Positions 20,580 to 31,332 of a stretch of 64,000 bases of DNA are shown in pieces. Position numbers and translations under genes: made by a program. The stretch's first letter is position 1. Each line of letters begins with the position of its first letter. The stretch lies in assembly GCA_024509875.1 (NCBI GenBank), contig JAMPIV010008055.1, forward strand, positions 186,001-250,000, given 5' to 3'. A model generated the notes under the pieces. That model saw only the letters and a program-made list of their open reading frames with translations, had not been told where the DNA came from and ran no database searches. Origin of the DNA: Oreohelix idahoensis (lineage: Eukaryota; Mollusca; Gastropoda; Stylommatophora; Oreohelicidae).

Positions 20580-22124
20580 GGTATTTAAAGTGGTCGACCT
20601 GCTCCAGGACCTGTTCTCCCAGCTTAATCTGATGCCTTCTTTCTTCTCGTGATATCACCATGGTTTTTGTTTTAGAGCTGCTTATGACCATCCCTCTCTT
20701 CTCCAGCTCTTCCATCCAGACTTGCAGGCTGGATTGGAGATGTGCCTCTGATTTAGCAATAAAGGCAACATCATCAGCAAATGCCAGCTCTGAAATACAG
20801 ACTTGTCTCATCTTCCAGTACCCCACTGAATACTTTCTTGTTCTCTTCTTACATGCCTTGATGACATCATCCATGAGAAGTATGAAAAGATAAGGGGACA
20901 GGATATTACCTTGTCTTACACCAGTGGTGGTCCTGAACTCTTCTGACTTATGGTTTGCTGTCTTCACATAATTTCTGCAAGACTTGTAGAAGCTCTGTAT
21001 AACATGAATCAGTGGTGCTGGAATGTTCTTCCTTGCCAAACAGTCCCAAAGTTTGCTCCAGGGGACCCTATCAAACGCCTTTTCCAGATCTATGAAACAG
21101 AGATGGATCTCAATCTTATACTCAAGAGCCTTTTCACTCAGCTGTCTGAGTGTGAAGATTAGGTCTTGAGTACTTCGGTTTGCTCGGAATCCACACTGGA
21201 CCTCATCCAATTGTAGTTCAGCTAGGCGTCTGAGTCTCTGCTCAAGGATTCTAGAGTAGATTTTACCAGGGACACTGAGAAGGGATATGCCTCTATGGTT
21301 TCCACATTGCTGATTGTCACCCTTTTTGAAAATCAGTGTTATGATGGCAATCTCCCAATCCTTTGGTATGGTCTTGTTGCACCATGCTGCCTGTAGGATC
21401 CTTAAGAGTAATAGGTCGCCTGCTGCTCCCATGTACTTAACCATTTCTGCTGTTATACCATCATGCCCTGCTGCTTTGCCCATCTTGATTTTCTCCAGTG
21501 CTGCCTTCAGTTCTTCCATCTTTATGTCATCTTCACCACCATTGGTGTTCTCTTCTGTGCTAGTGGTTATAATTTCTGATGCTTGACCTTGCTCACCATC
21601 AAGGAGTTCTGAGAAATATTCTTTCCATCTTTCCATTACTTCCTTCGGGGCAGTAAGCAATTTGCCTTGCTTGTCCTTTATAAATTTAAGAGGGCACTGT
21701 TTTTCCTTCCTCATGTTCTTTAGGGTCTTATAGAACAATTTATGGTTTTCTTGCGCATCTTTTTTCTAGCTTTTCTCCAAATTATTCCCAGGACTTCTGT
21801 TTTGATGCTAGCACCTTGTTCTTTGCTTCTGTTCTGAGTATCACATATTCTCTATATTTCTCTGTTTTTCCTGCTGTTTTTAGCTCCTAAGTATTGTTTC
21901 CATGCCATTTCCTCTGTCCACCAAGGTGTCCTCTTTCTCTTGTTCTCAAGTCGGACTTCACCACATGCTTCTGCAGCAGCTGTCTTTATGGTGTCCTTGA
22001 ATTTAAGCCAGAGGGTTTCCAAGTCATCAGGTTGTTCTTCTGTGTTGCTCACCGCTGCAGCAATAAGCTCCTGATATCTGGTCTTAATTTCTGGCTCTCT
22101 CAGCTTGTAGGTCTTAATGCTCAT
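20470..22124 (-). pseudogene. LINE-A reverse transcriptase and linker, interrupted
   Basis: 22124-21852 encodes the linker after endonuclease (PWWTEEMAWKQYLGAKNSRK). 21738-20470 encodes 422 residues including DWEIAIITLIFKKGD, CGFRANRSTQDLIFTLRQLS, CFIDLEKAFDRVPWSKLWDC, TGVRQGNILSPYLF and ELAFADDVAFIAKSE (FADD catalytic motif). The last residues of that frame come from the inserted inverted copy. The C-terminal part resumes at 20221-19868. Frames are close to intact, suggesting a fairly young copy. Confidence 0.85.
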
Positions 22125-22490
22125 TTCTCCTGTTCATTTACTTAGTTTCTTGCTTGATGTTAGGCAGTTCCTAGACTGAGCAACTCTTTCAGTTGTTCTT
22201 TTGATGGTTAGCAGGTAGTGATCACTTCCAATCTCTGGCCCCCTCCAGACTCTAGCATCCTGGACATATTTGAATGAGCTCCTCCTAACTATGGCATAGT
22301 CGATCACTGACTTCTCATTCTTTGTTGACTATATTATTTATTATTATTTTCTTTTTCGCTCCTTAAAGAGCAAGAAGCCACCATTGTAGCTTGAAGGAAG
22401 CCCACACCAAGCATTTGCATGCTCCTGCAGAAGTGGTTTCTGAAGTAATTTGTTTTACAGGAAGCTGCCAGTCTCATGCACAATCTCATA

Positions 22491-22620
22491 ACAGTTGCCC
22501 TGTAAGACATGCTTCAAGGAACAGTTGCCCTGTAAGACATGCTTCAAGGAACAGTTGCCCTGTAAGACATGCTTCAAGGAACAGTTGCCCTGTAAGACAT
22601 GCTTCAAGGAACAGTCGTCC
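22491..22620 (+). repeat. 30 bp tandem repeat, just over four units
   Basis: Four perfect units of acagttgccctgtaagacat plus gcttcaagga from 22491 to 22610, then a partial unit. It expands a segment of the dispersed repeat that surrounds it (22360-22660). Confidence 0.95.
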
Positions 22621-22727
22621 TATTCTTTCTTTCTTTATCTCATAAGAGACCCGCTGGAAGTACATGGGATGACTCCATTAACTGAAATGAATTACACTTC
22701 TGATTTCCCCCCTAACATCAACCAAAG

Positions 22728-23066
22728 TGGAGCCGCGCTAGCGTAGTGGTTACAACACCGCTCTGGTGATCGGGTGATTCAGGATCAAACCCGGGCGACG
22801 GCATTTGAGGATTTTTCGTCGACCGGGATTTGGACTGGATTAACTCGAGACCTGGCGAGGACATTTGAAGGAGTGTCATCGACCAGGGACTGGCAGCTCC
22901 TGAGCCGACCCAGCTCTAATGGGTACCTCCGAAAACGGCGAGTATCTGCCTGAATGGCGAGGGACACTTGTCTCTGTACAAGAAAATAGGATACTCACGT
23001 AAAAATCAATGTCAGGTTAGACATTAAAAATAACCTGAGATTTCGCCTCGAGTATTAGCGGGCGTA

Positions 23067-23123
<57 letters not shown>
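22728..23123 (+). mobile_element. tRNA-headed SINE (family S1), copy b, with long A tail
   Basis: Head GCCGCGCTAGCGTAGTGGTT, B box ggatcaaacccgg, tail of 56 A at 23068-23123, flanked by atcaaccaaag at 22717-22727 and 23124-23134. The full length and long pure tail suggest recent insertion. It ends about 30 bases from exon 8. Confidence 0.93.
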
Positions 23124-23127
<4 letters not shown>

Positions 23128-23155
23128 ACCAAAGACAAACAGGTCACAAACTTAC

Positions 23156-23311
23156 CAATGTAAAAGTCCGTCTGAGCTTGTACTGACAGCTTTCTGATAG
23201 ACACTTTTGAGTTTCGGTCAACTGTGCAGTTAATTTTGTCATTGTCTATGTACAGATAGAATGAGTGCCACAGCCCATCTGTAAATGTACTAGCTTGGCT
23301 AAAAACATCAG
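23156..23311 (-). CDS. Nrx-IV: Nrx-IV-like exon 8: laminin G 2, middle
   Basis: 156 bases, phase 1 in and out. Peptide includes FTDGLWHSFYLYIDNDKINC and TVDRNSKVSIRKLSVQAQTD, ending FYIG. 'DG.WHS....' and '.FYIGG' are laminin G landmarks; NCT is an N-glycosylation sequon. Acceptor aattccag, donor ATTG|GTAAGT. A SINE with a 56-base A tail ends about 20 bases past the donor. Confidence 0.94.
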
Positions 23312-23584
23312 CTGGAATTAAAAAAAAAACACAAACCAGTCACTCTTTTGTGTGCCTTTGGTGAAAATGAGAGCAAACAATTTTTAAGACACTGGAATTC
23401 GGCATCAAACGTAAGACCAGCAGGGATGGATGTATGAGAGGACGCATCCGCCATGTATACAACCAGTGCGCAACAGGAACAATTAGCATTCATACCCTTC
23501 GACATTTGCTGTGGGAGACTGAGCCCTTATGGGTTTGCCCGGAGTGCAATGACGTCGATTCTGATTAACAATAAGATACTGCAC

Positions 23585-23995
23585 ATACAGTATGAGAGTG
23601 AGTCATGGACAGACAGTTAGTAAACAAGTATTGAAGGCACTAGAGGCCACAGAGATGTTGTTTTACAGAAGAATGTTAAAAATACCATGGACAGCCAAAA
23701 AAAGTAATGAGGATGACCTGAAAGAGGTCAATGCGCGATGGAAACTTATTTCACAAGTTAGAAAGAAGCAATCCACTTTTTTGGGCATGTTATGAGAAGA
23801 GGAAAGCTGGAATATATTGTAACAACAGGTAAGATTGAAGGAAAAAGAGATAGGGGAAGACAAAGAGAGCAAATACTGGACAGTTTGACATCATGGCATG
23901 GAAGGAGGTCAACAACAAAATTGATAAATTGTACTGGAGACAGGAAGTTGTGGAGAGACATGATCTCCTATGCCACTAGGCACGGTACTTGAGGA
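23585..23995 (+). pseudogene. RTE-like LINE C-terminal fragment (family F)
   Basis: Frames give EATEMLFYRRMLKIPWTAKK and GKIEGKRDRGRQREQILDSL, the typical end of RTE-like polyproteins, with one shift near 23795. Preceded at 23390-23585 by a dispersed repeat also at 11345 and 61040. Confidence 0.75.
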
Positions 23996-24417
23996 AGAAG
24001 CATACAACCCAGAAATCGCAGTCCTACTGATAATAAATTGTGTAAATCGTGACAAAAAATTTACATGTTTTGTGTGTGTGTGTCATATAACTGTTGATTT
24101 AAAGTCGTGAGAGAAAGAACAAAGGTCACTGAAGATGATGAAAAAAAAAAAAAAAAAAAAAAAAAAAAACAGAGAGAGAGAAAGTGCAACATTTATTACC
24201 ATGATATGCTGGCTCGCTAGTTTGTTAAGGGCACTCACAATTTTTGAATATAATCATCATCATTTTCATTTGCGCTCCTTATAGAGTATAAAGCCACCAC
24301 TACAGCTGGTTCCCCCCTTGAAGGAAGTCTGCATCAAGCAGCCACATGCTCTTACAGCAGTGGTTTCTGTGGCAATGTTTACATGATGAGGCTGCCAGCC
24401 ACATGCATAACCGCATA

Positions 24418-24816
24418 CAGGGTGTCCATAAAAGATTGTACCCTTTTCAAAAAATTTATTCTCGGCCCCCATGATGTGGTACGAGGATGCTTTCTATCAC
24501 AAAAGTAAGATAATCTCTGCAAGTTTTTAAGCATACCGTACAAAGACTAAATATGTGCACCCATCACATGCGCACGTCGGGTATTTCAAGTGAAACTTTC
24601 GCAGTTGAGTTGCAACCGGTAATTGTTTCATGTCTCTCCACACACTGGGCCAAGTAGGTGAAAAAAAAGAAAGAAAGAAATAGGTACATTCTTTTATGGT
24701 ATGCTTAAAAACTTGCAGAGATTATCTTACTTTTGTGATAGAAAGCATCCTCGTACCACATCATGGGGCCGAGAATAAATTTTTTGAAAAGGGTACAATC
24801 TTTTATGGACACCCTG
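24418..24816. mobile_element. MITE with 127 bp terminal inverted repeats
   Basis: 399 bases; arms start cagggtgtccataaaagatt and match over about 127 bases with one C indel; TA on each side. The CAGGGTGTCC end is mariner-like. No coding capacity. Centre contains an AAAG microsatellite. Confidence 0.92.
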
Positions 24817-25019
24817 TATAACATGCCTCAGGGTGGAGTAGGCATCTTCTTTCTTTCTCTCTTCATAGATCCCAAGTAACTACAGTGGGTCATTTTTAAA
24901 TACAAAAACTGTTAAATTATATTTTCATTGTAATGAAGAATCCTCAATAGGAAAATATCAAGATGAAAAAGAAAAATCATAAATGATAATTCATCAACTG
25001 AATATTTTATTTAAGAAAT

Positions 25020-25634
25020 AATAAAAATGCATGGAGGCGTATATGACCACCAGCTATGCACAATGCTACAATATACGTATGTGGAAGTGAACCTATGTCT
25101 GTGAGGCTAATTGCATCCTCACTGACTCTTAAAATCATCCACACACTTCCAGGGATTCCCCCTGTGGTGAAAGTTGTTGAGAACCCAGCATTGCACACTA
25201 AGCTTGAATCCCAGTCATAATTCTTTGGCTTTGACTTGGTTGACTGCATGCAGAAGGATCTCAGTGTGAACCTAGTGATAAGCAAGGGAAGCTGAGAAGT
25301 GGCTCTGACAGGACATGACAATTCCTTAGGAGCGCCGAGAACCAGAGTAAAGTATTTTAGCTATGCATAGTTGGGGAGCCCCCTTGGATGGCGGGGAACG
25401 CACAGTATGCCATGCACTTCTTACTCCTACCTTGGGACCGGATGTGATGATCCTTTAAATGCAAGCCAAGCTGGAGAAACTGGAGCTCATGAATTCAACT
25501 CAACACGTTTCGGAATGTCAGAAAAGCCACAGTAAAAGCCTAGATCTACAGTGTAGATAAAACCAAGGAGTCTTCAACTTGTTATTGGCTGCTGAAGAGT
25601 GAGAAGCTCAGCAGCCCTAGTTAAACAACAAGAA
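25020..25634 (+). mobile_element. Retroposon X3
   Basis: Starts atgcatggaggcgtat near 25027 and ends ctagttaaacaac at 25634, with likely duplicated target aagaaat on both sides. No tRNA at the 5' end. It ends about 50 bases from the exon 7 donor. Confidence 0.82.
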
Positions 25635-25683
25635 ATATCAACACGAAACAAAAAAAATTCATGAAAAGCCAAGAAATACTCAC

Positions 25684-25765
25684 TATTTCTAACAACATCC
25701 TCAACTTGTTGACCCTCTGTATCAATGATGGTGTATTTCACAAAGCCATTCTCATCTATTTTTAC
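25684..25765 (-). CDS. Nrx-IV: Nrx-IV-like exon 7: laminin G 2, short internal exon
   Basis: 82 bases, phase 0 in, phase 1 out. Peptide VKIDENGFVKYTIIDTEGQQ then VEDVVRN. It bridges the two recognisable halves of laminin G 2 with correct phase. Acceptor catacag, donor AATA|GTGAGT. The short length makes it the least independently recognisable exon, but flanking phases and the laminin G beta-strand pattern support it. Confidence 0.88.
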
Positions 25766-25794
25766 CTGTATGAAAAAAGGAAATATCAATCAGT

Positions 25795-26163
25795 CAAGAC
25801 CCTTAATCTCCCCAACAACCACAGGCCTTTAAAAAAAAAAACACATGACAAGTCCTCCTGTCATATGCCATCAGCACAACTTCTTCCTCATCATGTTTAC
25901 ATGTCTCCAGCTCTCGTTTCCATGTGTTTTTTTTTGGACTGAAATGGTATGACAAGGTCACTAATGTGGAACAGATGACAAGAACCAGACAAGCACCAGT
26001 GGAACAAGAGATGAGAAGATGTTGGAGATGGATAGGACACACATTGAGAAAACCTGTTGATAGCGTTACCAAGCAGTTCTTGCTCTGGAATGCCCAGGGT
26101 AAGAGAGGTAGAGGAAGACAGAAGAACACATGGAGAAGACATGGAAAGACCTTGAGCTGATAA
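25795..26163. mobile_element. LINE-E copy with an internal inversion
   Basis: 25795-25935 is LINE-E 3' end on the minus strand; 25936-26163 is the adjoining upstream LINE-E segment on the plus strand. Such head-to-head arrangement is what twin priming produces. Confidence 0.7.
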
Positions 26164-26583
26164 CAATTATATGTGGCCATTGGCATATACGCTGATGAAG
26201 AATGTCTACTATTCCCTACTTCTTTATTTTTGGCTTAGTGTTGATCGTATAGGGTTCGTATCACTACCCTAAACCAGTAGGCAGCCTTTGTTTGATGATG
26301 TTAAGTTAACTTCTTTCTCACAGACGATTATAACAGTGCATAACTGACAGCTCAAGAAGTTTGTTGAAGGCCTATGCTCCATGGGGAGCTGAAAGGTGGT
26401 GATTTTGATGATTTTTATTAGAGAAAAAAAAATAAAAACTTTCTACATTTGTATTACCGTAAAATCTCGCGTATAATACGCACTCGTGTATAATTGATTT
26501 AGCCCAAAATTTTCTGGTAAAATGGAAATTCGTGTATAATACGCATCATAATTTTTCAAGATTTTATTTTATGAAACATTTGT

Positions 26584-27183
26584 TAAAAAACTGAAAGAAG
26601 ATGGAAGATGCTGCGCGATAGTAGTTCTTCGACGAACTGAAAGACCATGTCGCTTCATAAAACGCACTGCCCATCCATTCTTCTTCTTCTTCCGTCCTTA
26701 GCCAACGACCGGCAAAGCAGTCAGTGGCCATTACGCCTAGTGGCGTCTTAAGGGCAACAGCGAATAGATTTTCTTTGCCGTTGTTCCCATCACGCCTAAT
26801 GGCGTCTTTAGGGCAATGACAAATCAATCTGTTTGCTGTTGTTTCCGTAATCAAAGTGACTGGCAAACGGGTGATCAGCCCGTTGGGACTGCCCATCCAT
26901 ATGACGCTTTAAATGCTGTTGTGCCTGTACGAGATTTTTTAAGCTCCAGAGCTTTAAGTCGGATTTCAATGCATGAAACACAGATGCCTTGTTGCCTTCT
27001 ATCCACTACCCACTCCAATAATGTTTTTTCTAGGTCTGGAAGATCTGGTGGTGACCCACGATTTGCCTTTTTCTTACTAGGCAACACTTGCAGCGCCTCT
27101 TTGTTTTTTTCGCTATAATCGAATGTTGCACTCGTTAATGGAAAAATGTCGACTTGCTGCCCGATTGCCGTTAGATTCTGCAT
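26584..27183 (-). pseudogene. pogo-like transposase N-terminus, split by a SINE
   Basis: From 27183 the frame gives MQNLTAIGQQVDIFPLTSAT, then DLEKTLLEWVVDRRQQGICV and IRLKALELKK, a CENPB-type helix-turn-helix. The SINE interrupts after 'FKASYGWAV'; beyond it the frame resumes as RFMKRHGLSVRRRTTIAQHL. Catalytic DDE domain absent. Confidence 0.85.
26680..26887 (-). mobile_element. GAA-tailed SINE (family S4), copy 2
   Basis: Flanked by actgcccatccat at 26667-26679 and 26888-26900, inside the pogo-like gene. Same two-module structure as copies at 16126 and 39077. Confidence 0.93.
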
Positions 27184-28268
27184 ATTTTACCACTAAGAGC
27201 TTTTCTGCTGCAGTACAACATTTTCTCGAATTCATTTTTAGGGCTCAAAATAATCAAATGACAAACTTCACAACCAAGCTTAATATCAAAACAGATTGAA
27301 GACCAAGAGTGCGAAATGCGTTTTGCAACAATGTCTGACACATAAGAAAACATATGGCACATTCAATTTTGCGCCATTTTCACTGTCTAATTGTGACAAA
27401 AACTTGACAGACTTTCCAATGTAGGTTACTTTCGATATAGAAAATTACGTATTTTTTAGTACTCGCGTATAATACGAACCCGAGTTTTAGCGGGCTAAAA
27501 ATGAGTAAAAATTGTGCGTATTATACGTGAGATTTTACGGTACTTACAAGAAATGAAGCTTTTAACTTTCTACATTTGTATTGCTTACAAGAAATGATGC
27601 TTTTAACTTTCTAGATTTGTTTTACTTACAAGAAATGAAGCTTTTAACTTTCTACATTTGTATTACTTACAAGAAATGAAGCTTTTAACTTTCTACATTT
27701 GTATTGCTTACAAGAAATGATGTTTTTAACTTTCTAGATTTGTTTTACTTACGAGAAATGAAGCTTTTAACTTTCTACATTTGTATTACAAGAAATGAAG
27801 CTTTTAACTTTCTACATTTGTATTACTTACAAGAAATGAATCTTTTAACTTTCTACATTTGTATTACTTACATGAAATGAATCTTTTAACTTTCTACATT
27901 TTTATTACAAGAAATGAAGCTTTTAACTTTCTACATTTGTATTACTTACAAGAAATGAAGCTTTTAACTTTCTACATTTGTATTACTTATAAGAAATGAA
28001 TCTTTTAACTTTCTACATTTGTATTACAAGAAATGAAGCTTTTAACTTTCTACATTTGTTTTACTTACAAGAAATGAAGCTTTTAACATTCTACATTTGT
28101 ATTACTTGCAAGAAATGAAGCTTTTAACTTTCTACATTTGTTTTACTTACAAGAAATGAAGCTTTTAATTTTCTACATTTGTATTACTTACAAGAAATGA
28201 AGCTTTTAACTTTCTATATTTGTATTACTTACAAGAAATGAAGCTTTTAACTTTCTACACTTGTTTTA

Positions 28269-29886
28269 TACTACTCGTCAAAAGTCAAGGGCCACCCTAT
28301 TATTTTCATTACACTTGTATATAAGCGCATAGAATGATTAAATGAAGGAAGTTTTTAGTAAAAATGGGTGCAATATCTTCCTCTGACAGTCCTCTATGCA
28401 CGTTAAGCATAAAAACAACTCACCGACAACCATGGTGATCACGAGCAATTTGGTTTGCTGACCATAAATTCACATTTTTAATCTGTTTTTTCAAACTTCC
28501 GTACAACCAAACAGGTGAAGTAATCGTGCTGATTGACATTCCACGTGCAATGGCGACTTTTCGTGAACAGAGTTCACTCTTAATTTGTTTTACAATCAGC
28601 AGACTTAGGGTAGTTTCATCACTTGCAAAAACCATGCCACCGAGAAGAAGTCTTGACACCTTACAAAGAATGAGGGCTATAGCGTGGGTTGAAAGTGGTT
28701 TATCTGTCCGTGAGGTTGCTAGACGGCTTGCAGTGTCACTCTCTACTATCCAAAGAATTTTGGAGAGATTTCAGGCCACAGGAAGTGTTGAGGATCGCCA
28801 CCGGCCAGGTCGCCCTAGATGCACCAATAGACATGATGACCGGTACCTCTTGTTGTCAGCCCTGCACCCTCGAACAGTGACTTGTTCCACTCTAAGATGT
28901 CAGCTGAGACAAACTGTAAATGTTAATGTCAGTCAAAGCACCATTCGCAGACGTTTACATGAATTTGGACTGGCCGCTCGACGTCCTCCAGTCAGAATCC
29001 ATCTTACTCCTACTCATCGCAGAGCCTGTGTTGTTTGGTGTCGCGAGCACATCCGATGGACAAGGCAACAATGGAGTCAAGTTCTCTTCACTGATGAATC
29101 TCTCTTCACTGTGTCATTCAATGATGGCAGGATTCAAGTTTGGAGACGACCAGGAGAGCGATTTACTGATGACACAATTCGAGAGGTGGATCGTTATGGT
29201 AGGGGTTCTGTCGTGGTCTGGGGAGGCTTCTACAGACACGGCAGGACCCCACTCCACATCATCCAAGGCAACTTGACCGGCCCAAGATACCAGAACGAAA
29301 TCTTGAGACCAATTGTTCAGCCTTCTCTGGAGGCCATAGGTGGTAATGCCATCCTCCAAGATGATAACGCTCGACCCCATCGAGCTCGTGTGGTGAATGA
29401 GTTTATTCAGCAACATGAGATCATCAGGATGGCGTGGCCAGCTCATTCACCTGACCTTTCTCCGATTGAGCACCTCTGGGATGTCCTTGGTCGAAGATTG
29501 TCAACAAATCACCCCCTGCCAATGGATGTTGCACAGCTGACTGCATTTCTGCTTCAGGAATGGCAAGCTGTTTCTCATGATACTCTTCGAACCCTTGTGG
29601 ACTCGATGCGTCTACGCTGTCTTGAATGCCTTGCTGCAAACGGTGGTCATACCCGATTTTGAAATGTCTATTTGTCCAATATCTATTGTGTGACTTTTGA
29701 AAAGGTGGCTGACACACTTCACAGCTTCATTGCGTTTGAATGTGTGTTTCCATTTCTTTACGTGACATGTCAATTTGGTATTCAATAAATGCCATTTTGA
29801 CTGATACCAATTACGTTTATATCAGATTTGTTTTATGGTTTCAACCAAGGTTTTTCTAAGTGGCCCTTGACTTTTGACGAGTAGTA
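28269..29886 (+). mobile_element. Complete Tc1-like transposon
   Basis: 1618 bases with perfect 27-base inverted ends starting tactactcgtcaaaagtcaa and TA duplication (28267-28268 and 29887-29888). Encodes an intact transposase. Inserted into the 41 bp minisatellite, which resumes in register. Confidence 0.96.
28634..29662 (+). CDS. Tc1 transposase, intact, DD34E
   Basis: 342 residues from ATG at 28634; an in-frame ATG 36 codons upstream (28526) is less likely because MPPRRSLDTLQRMRAIAWVE is the usual start and 342 residues is the normal family size. Helix-turn-helix (GLSVREVARRLAVSLSTIQR) and a second one (QSTIRRRLHEFGL) precede the GRPR AT-hook-like motif's region; catalytic D in LFTDESLF, D in LQDDNARPHRA and E in SPDLSPIEHLWD, with 34 residues between the last two. 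Catalyses cut-and-paste at TA. No stop, frameshift or missing catalytic residue seen, so the copy could be active. Confidence 0.95.
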   Translation: MPPRRSLDTLQRMRAIAWVESGLSVREVARRLAVSLSTIQRILERFQATGSVEDRHRPGRPRCTNRHDDRYLLLSALHPRTVTCSTLRCQLRQTVNVNVSQSTIRRRLHEFGLAARRPPVRIHLTPTHRRACVVWCREHIRWTRQQWSQVLFTDESLFTVSFNDGRIQVWRRPGERFTDDTIREVDRYGRGSVVVWGGFYRHGRTPLHIIQGNLTGPRYQNEILRPIVQPSLEAIGGNAILQDDNARPHRARVVNEFIQQHEIIRMAWPAHSPDLSPIEHLWDVLGRRLSTNHPLPMDVAQLTAFLLQEWQAVSHDTLRTLVDSMRLRCLECLAANGGHTRF

Positions 29887-30738
29887 TACTTACAAGAAAT
29901 GAAGCTTTTAACTTTCTACATTTGTTTTACTTACAAGAAATGAAGCTTTTAACTTTCTACATTTGTATTACTTACAAGAAATGAAGCTTTTAACTTTCTA
30001 CATTTGTTTTACTTACAAGAAATGAAGCTTTTAACTTTCTACATTTGTATTACTTGCAAGAAATGAAGCTTTTAACTTTCTACATTTGTTTTACTTACAA
30101 GAAATGAAGCTTTTAACTTTCTACATTTGTATTACTTACAAGAAATGAAGCTTTTAACTTTCTACATTTGTATTACTTACAAGAAATGAAGCTTTTAACT
30201 TTCTACATTTGTTTTACTTACAAGAAATGAAGCTTTTAACTTTCTACATTTGTTTTACTTACAAGAAATGAAGCTTTTAACTTTCTACATTTGTATTACT
30301 TATAAGAAATGAAGCTTTTAACTTTCTACATTTGTTTTACTTACAAGAAATGAAGCTTTTAACTTTCTACATTTGTATTACTTACAAGAAATGAAGCTTT
30401 TAACTTTCTACATTTGTATTACTTACAAGAAATGAAGCTTTTAACTTTTTACATTTGTATTACTTACAAGAATTGAAGCTTTTAACTTTCTACATTTGTA
30501 TTACTTACAAGAAATGAAGCTTTTAACTTTCTACATTTGTATTACAAGAAATGAAGCTTTTAACTTTCTACATTTGTTTTACTTACAAGAAATGAAGCTT
30601 TTAACTTTCTACATTTGTATTACTTACAAGAAATGAAGCTTTTAACTTTCTACATTTGTATTACTTATAAGAAATGAAGCTTTTAACTTTCTACATTTGT
30701 TTTACTTACAAGAAATGAAGCTTTTAATATATATATTA

Positions 30739-31332
30739 TCTACACTAACATAATTACTGATGTATGTTACGTCGGTCGGTCTCACTCAAAATAGTAACTC
30801 GTGCCAGAAAAAAAGTGCGCAACGCACGGTGTGCAACTTGCGCGGCGTGGGTGTTATATAAACAAATACTTTGGTGTTATTTTTTTTTTTAATTCTTTCA
30901 CGAAATTAGCAGCGCTTGATAAAGAAAAAGTGCTTAAAAATTGGTGTGCATGAGCCAATAACATACCAAAGTGAATTGTATTTGAACGGTTTGACACATA
31001 ATGATCAAGATGATAAGATGGCTGCCCAATCTGCAGCTACTAACAGGAAAAGATAGTGGCGTCAATCGCAGCGAGCAGGCGAGACTATAGAAGAAGCAGC
31101 AATGCGACGACAACATGTTTTGACAACATGAAACAGCACAAAGGCAAACACAACATCAGTCCCAACAAGCAAGCGAGACTATAGAAGAAGCAGCAAAATT
31201 ATACAGTTTGATTACACTGTATAATGGAAAGAAACCAAAAACACTCTAAGAATGTACTTCTATCTGCTCATCCATGTACGGAAACAGCACACCATAATTA
31301 AAACCCCGTCAAGTTTGGCGGGTTATTGCTAG
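30739..31332 (+). mobile_element. Probable non-autonomous Helitron
   Basis: Starts TCTACACTAACATAAT after an A and ends TTGCTAG before a T, with an imperfect hairpin (aaccccg...cgggtt) about 6 bases before the CTAG. These are Helitron end rules. No coding sequence. Confidence 0.65.

Larger units (their letters stand above)
19668..22330 (-). mobile_element. LINE-A (RTE-like), long 5'-truncated copy with an inverted LINE-A inside
   Basis: Minus-strand element from the end of the endonuclease region (about 22330) through reverse transcriptase to the characteristic tail (gtaagtaagtaag on its sense strand). A 5'-truncated LINE-A in the opposite orientation occupies 20276-20579. Confidence 0.87.
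26457..27540 (-). mobile_element. pogo-like transposon, internally deleted
   Basis: Inverted ends ccgtaaaatctcgcgtataa and, at the other side, ccgtaaaatctcacgtataa (about 28 bases, one mismatch), flanked by TA. Carries the CENPB-type DNA-binding part only. A GAA-tailed SINE is inserted at 26680-26887. Confidence 0.9.
26433..30735 (-). repeat. 41 bp minisatellite of intron 6, hosting two DNA transposons
   Basis: Units read gaaatgaagcttttaacttt then ctacatttgtattacttaca (41 bases), about 38 in all: a partial unit at 26433-26456, 27541-28268 and 29887-30735. Some lack cttaca. On the gene strand most contain CTTGTAAGTA, a consensus-like 5' splice site. The region tattacttacaa..tgaagc resembles the exon 6 end and donor (tattacttacaacaactgaa). 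Confidence 0.93.

Noticed and set aside
22391..22746. Cysteine-rich repeat protein encoded by the 30 bp array
   Set aside because: Open only because the unit length is a multiple of three; no start context, splice signals or flanking coding sequence, and it lies in a dispersed repeat.
27541..30735. Regularly spaced repeats resembling a CRISPR array
   Set aside because: Units are contiguous with no unique spacers, in an animal intron; they are a minisatellite.
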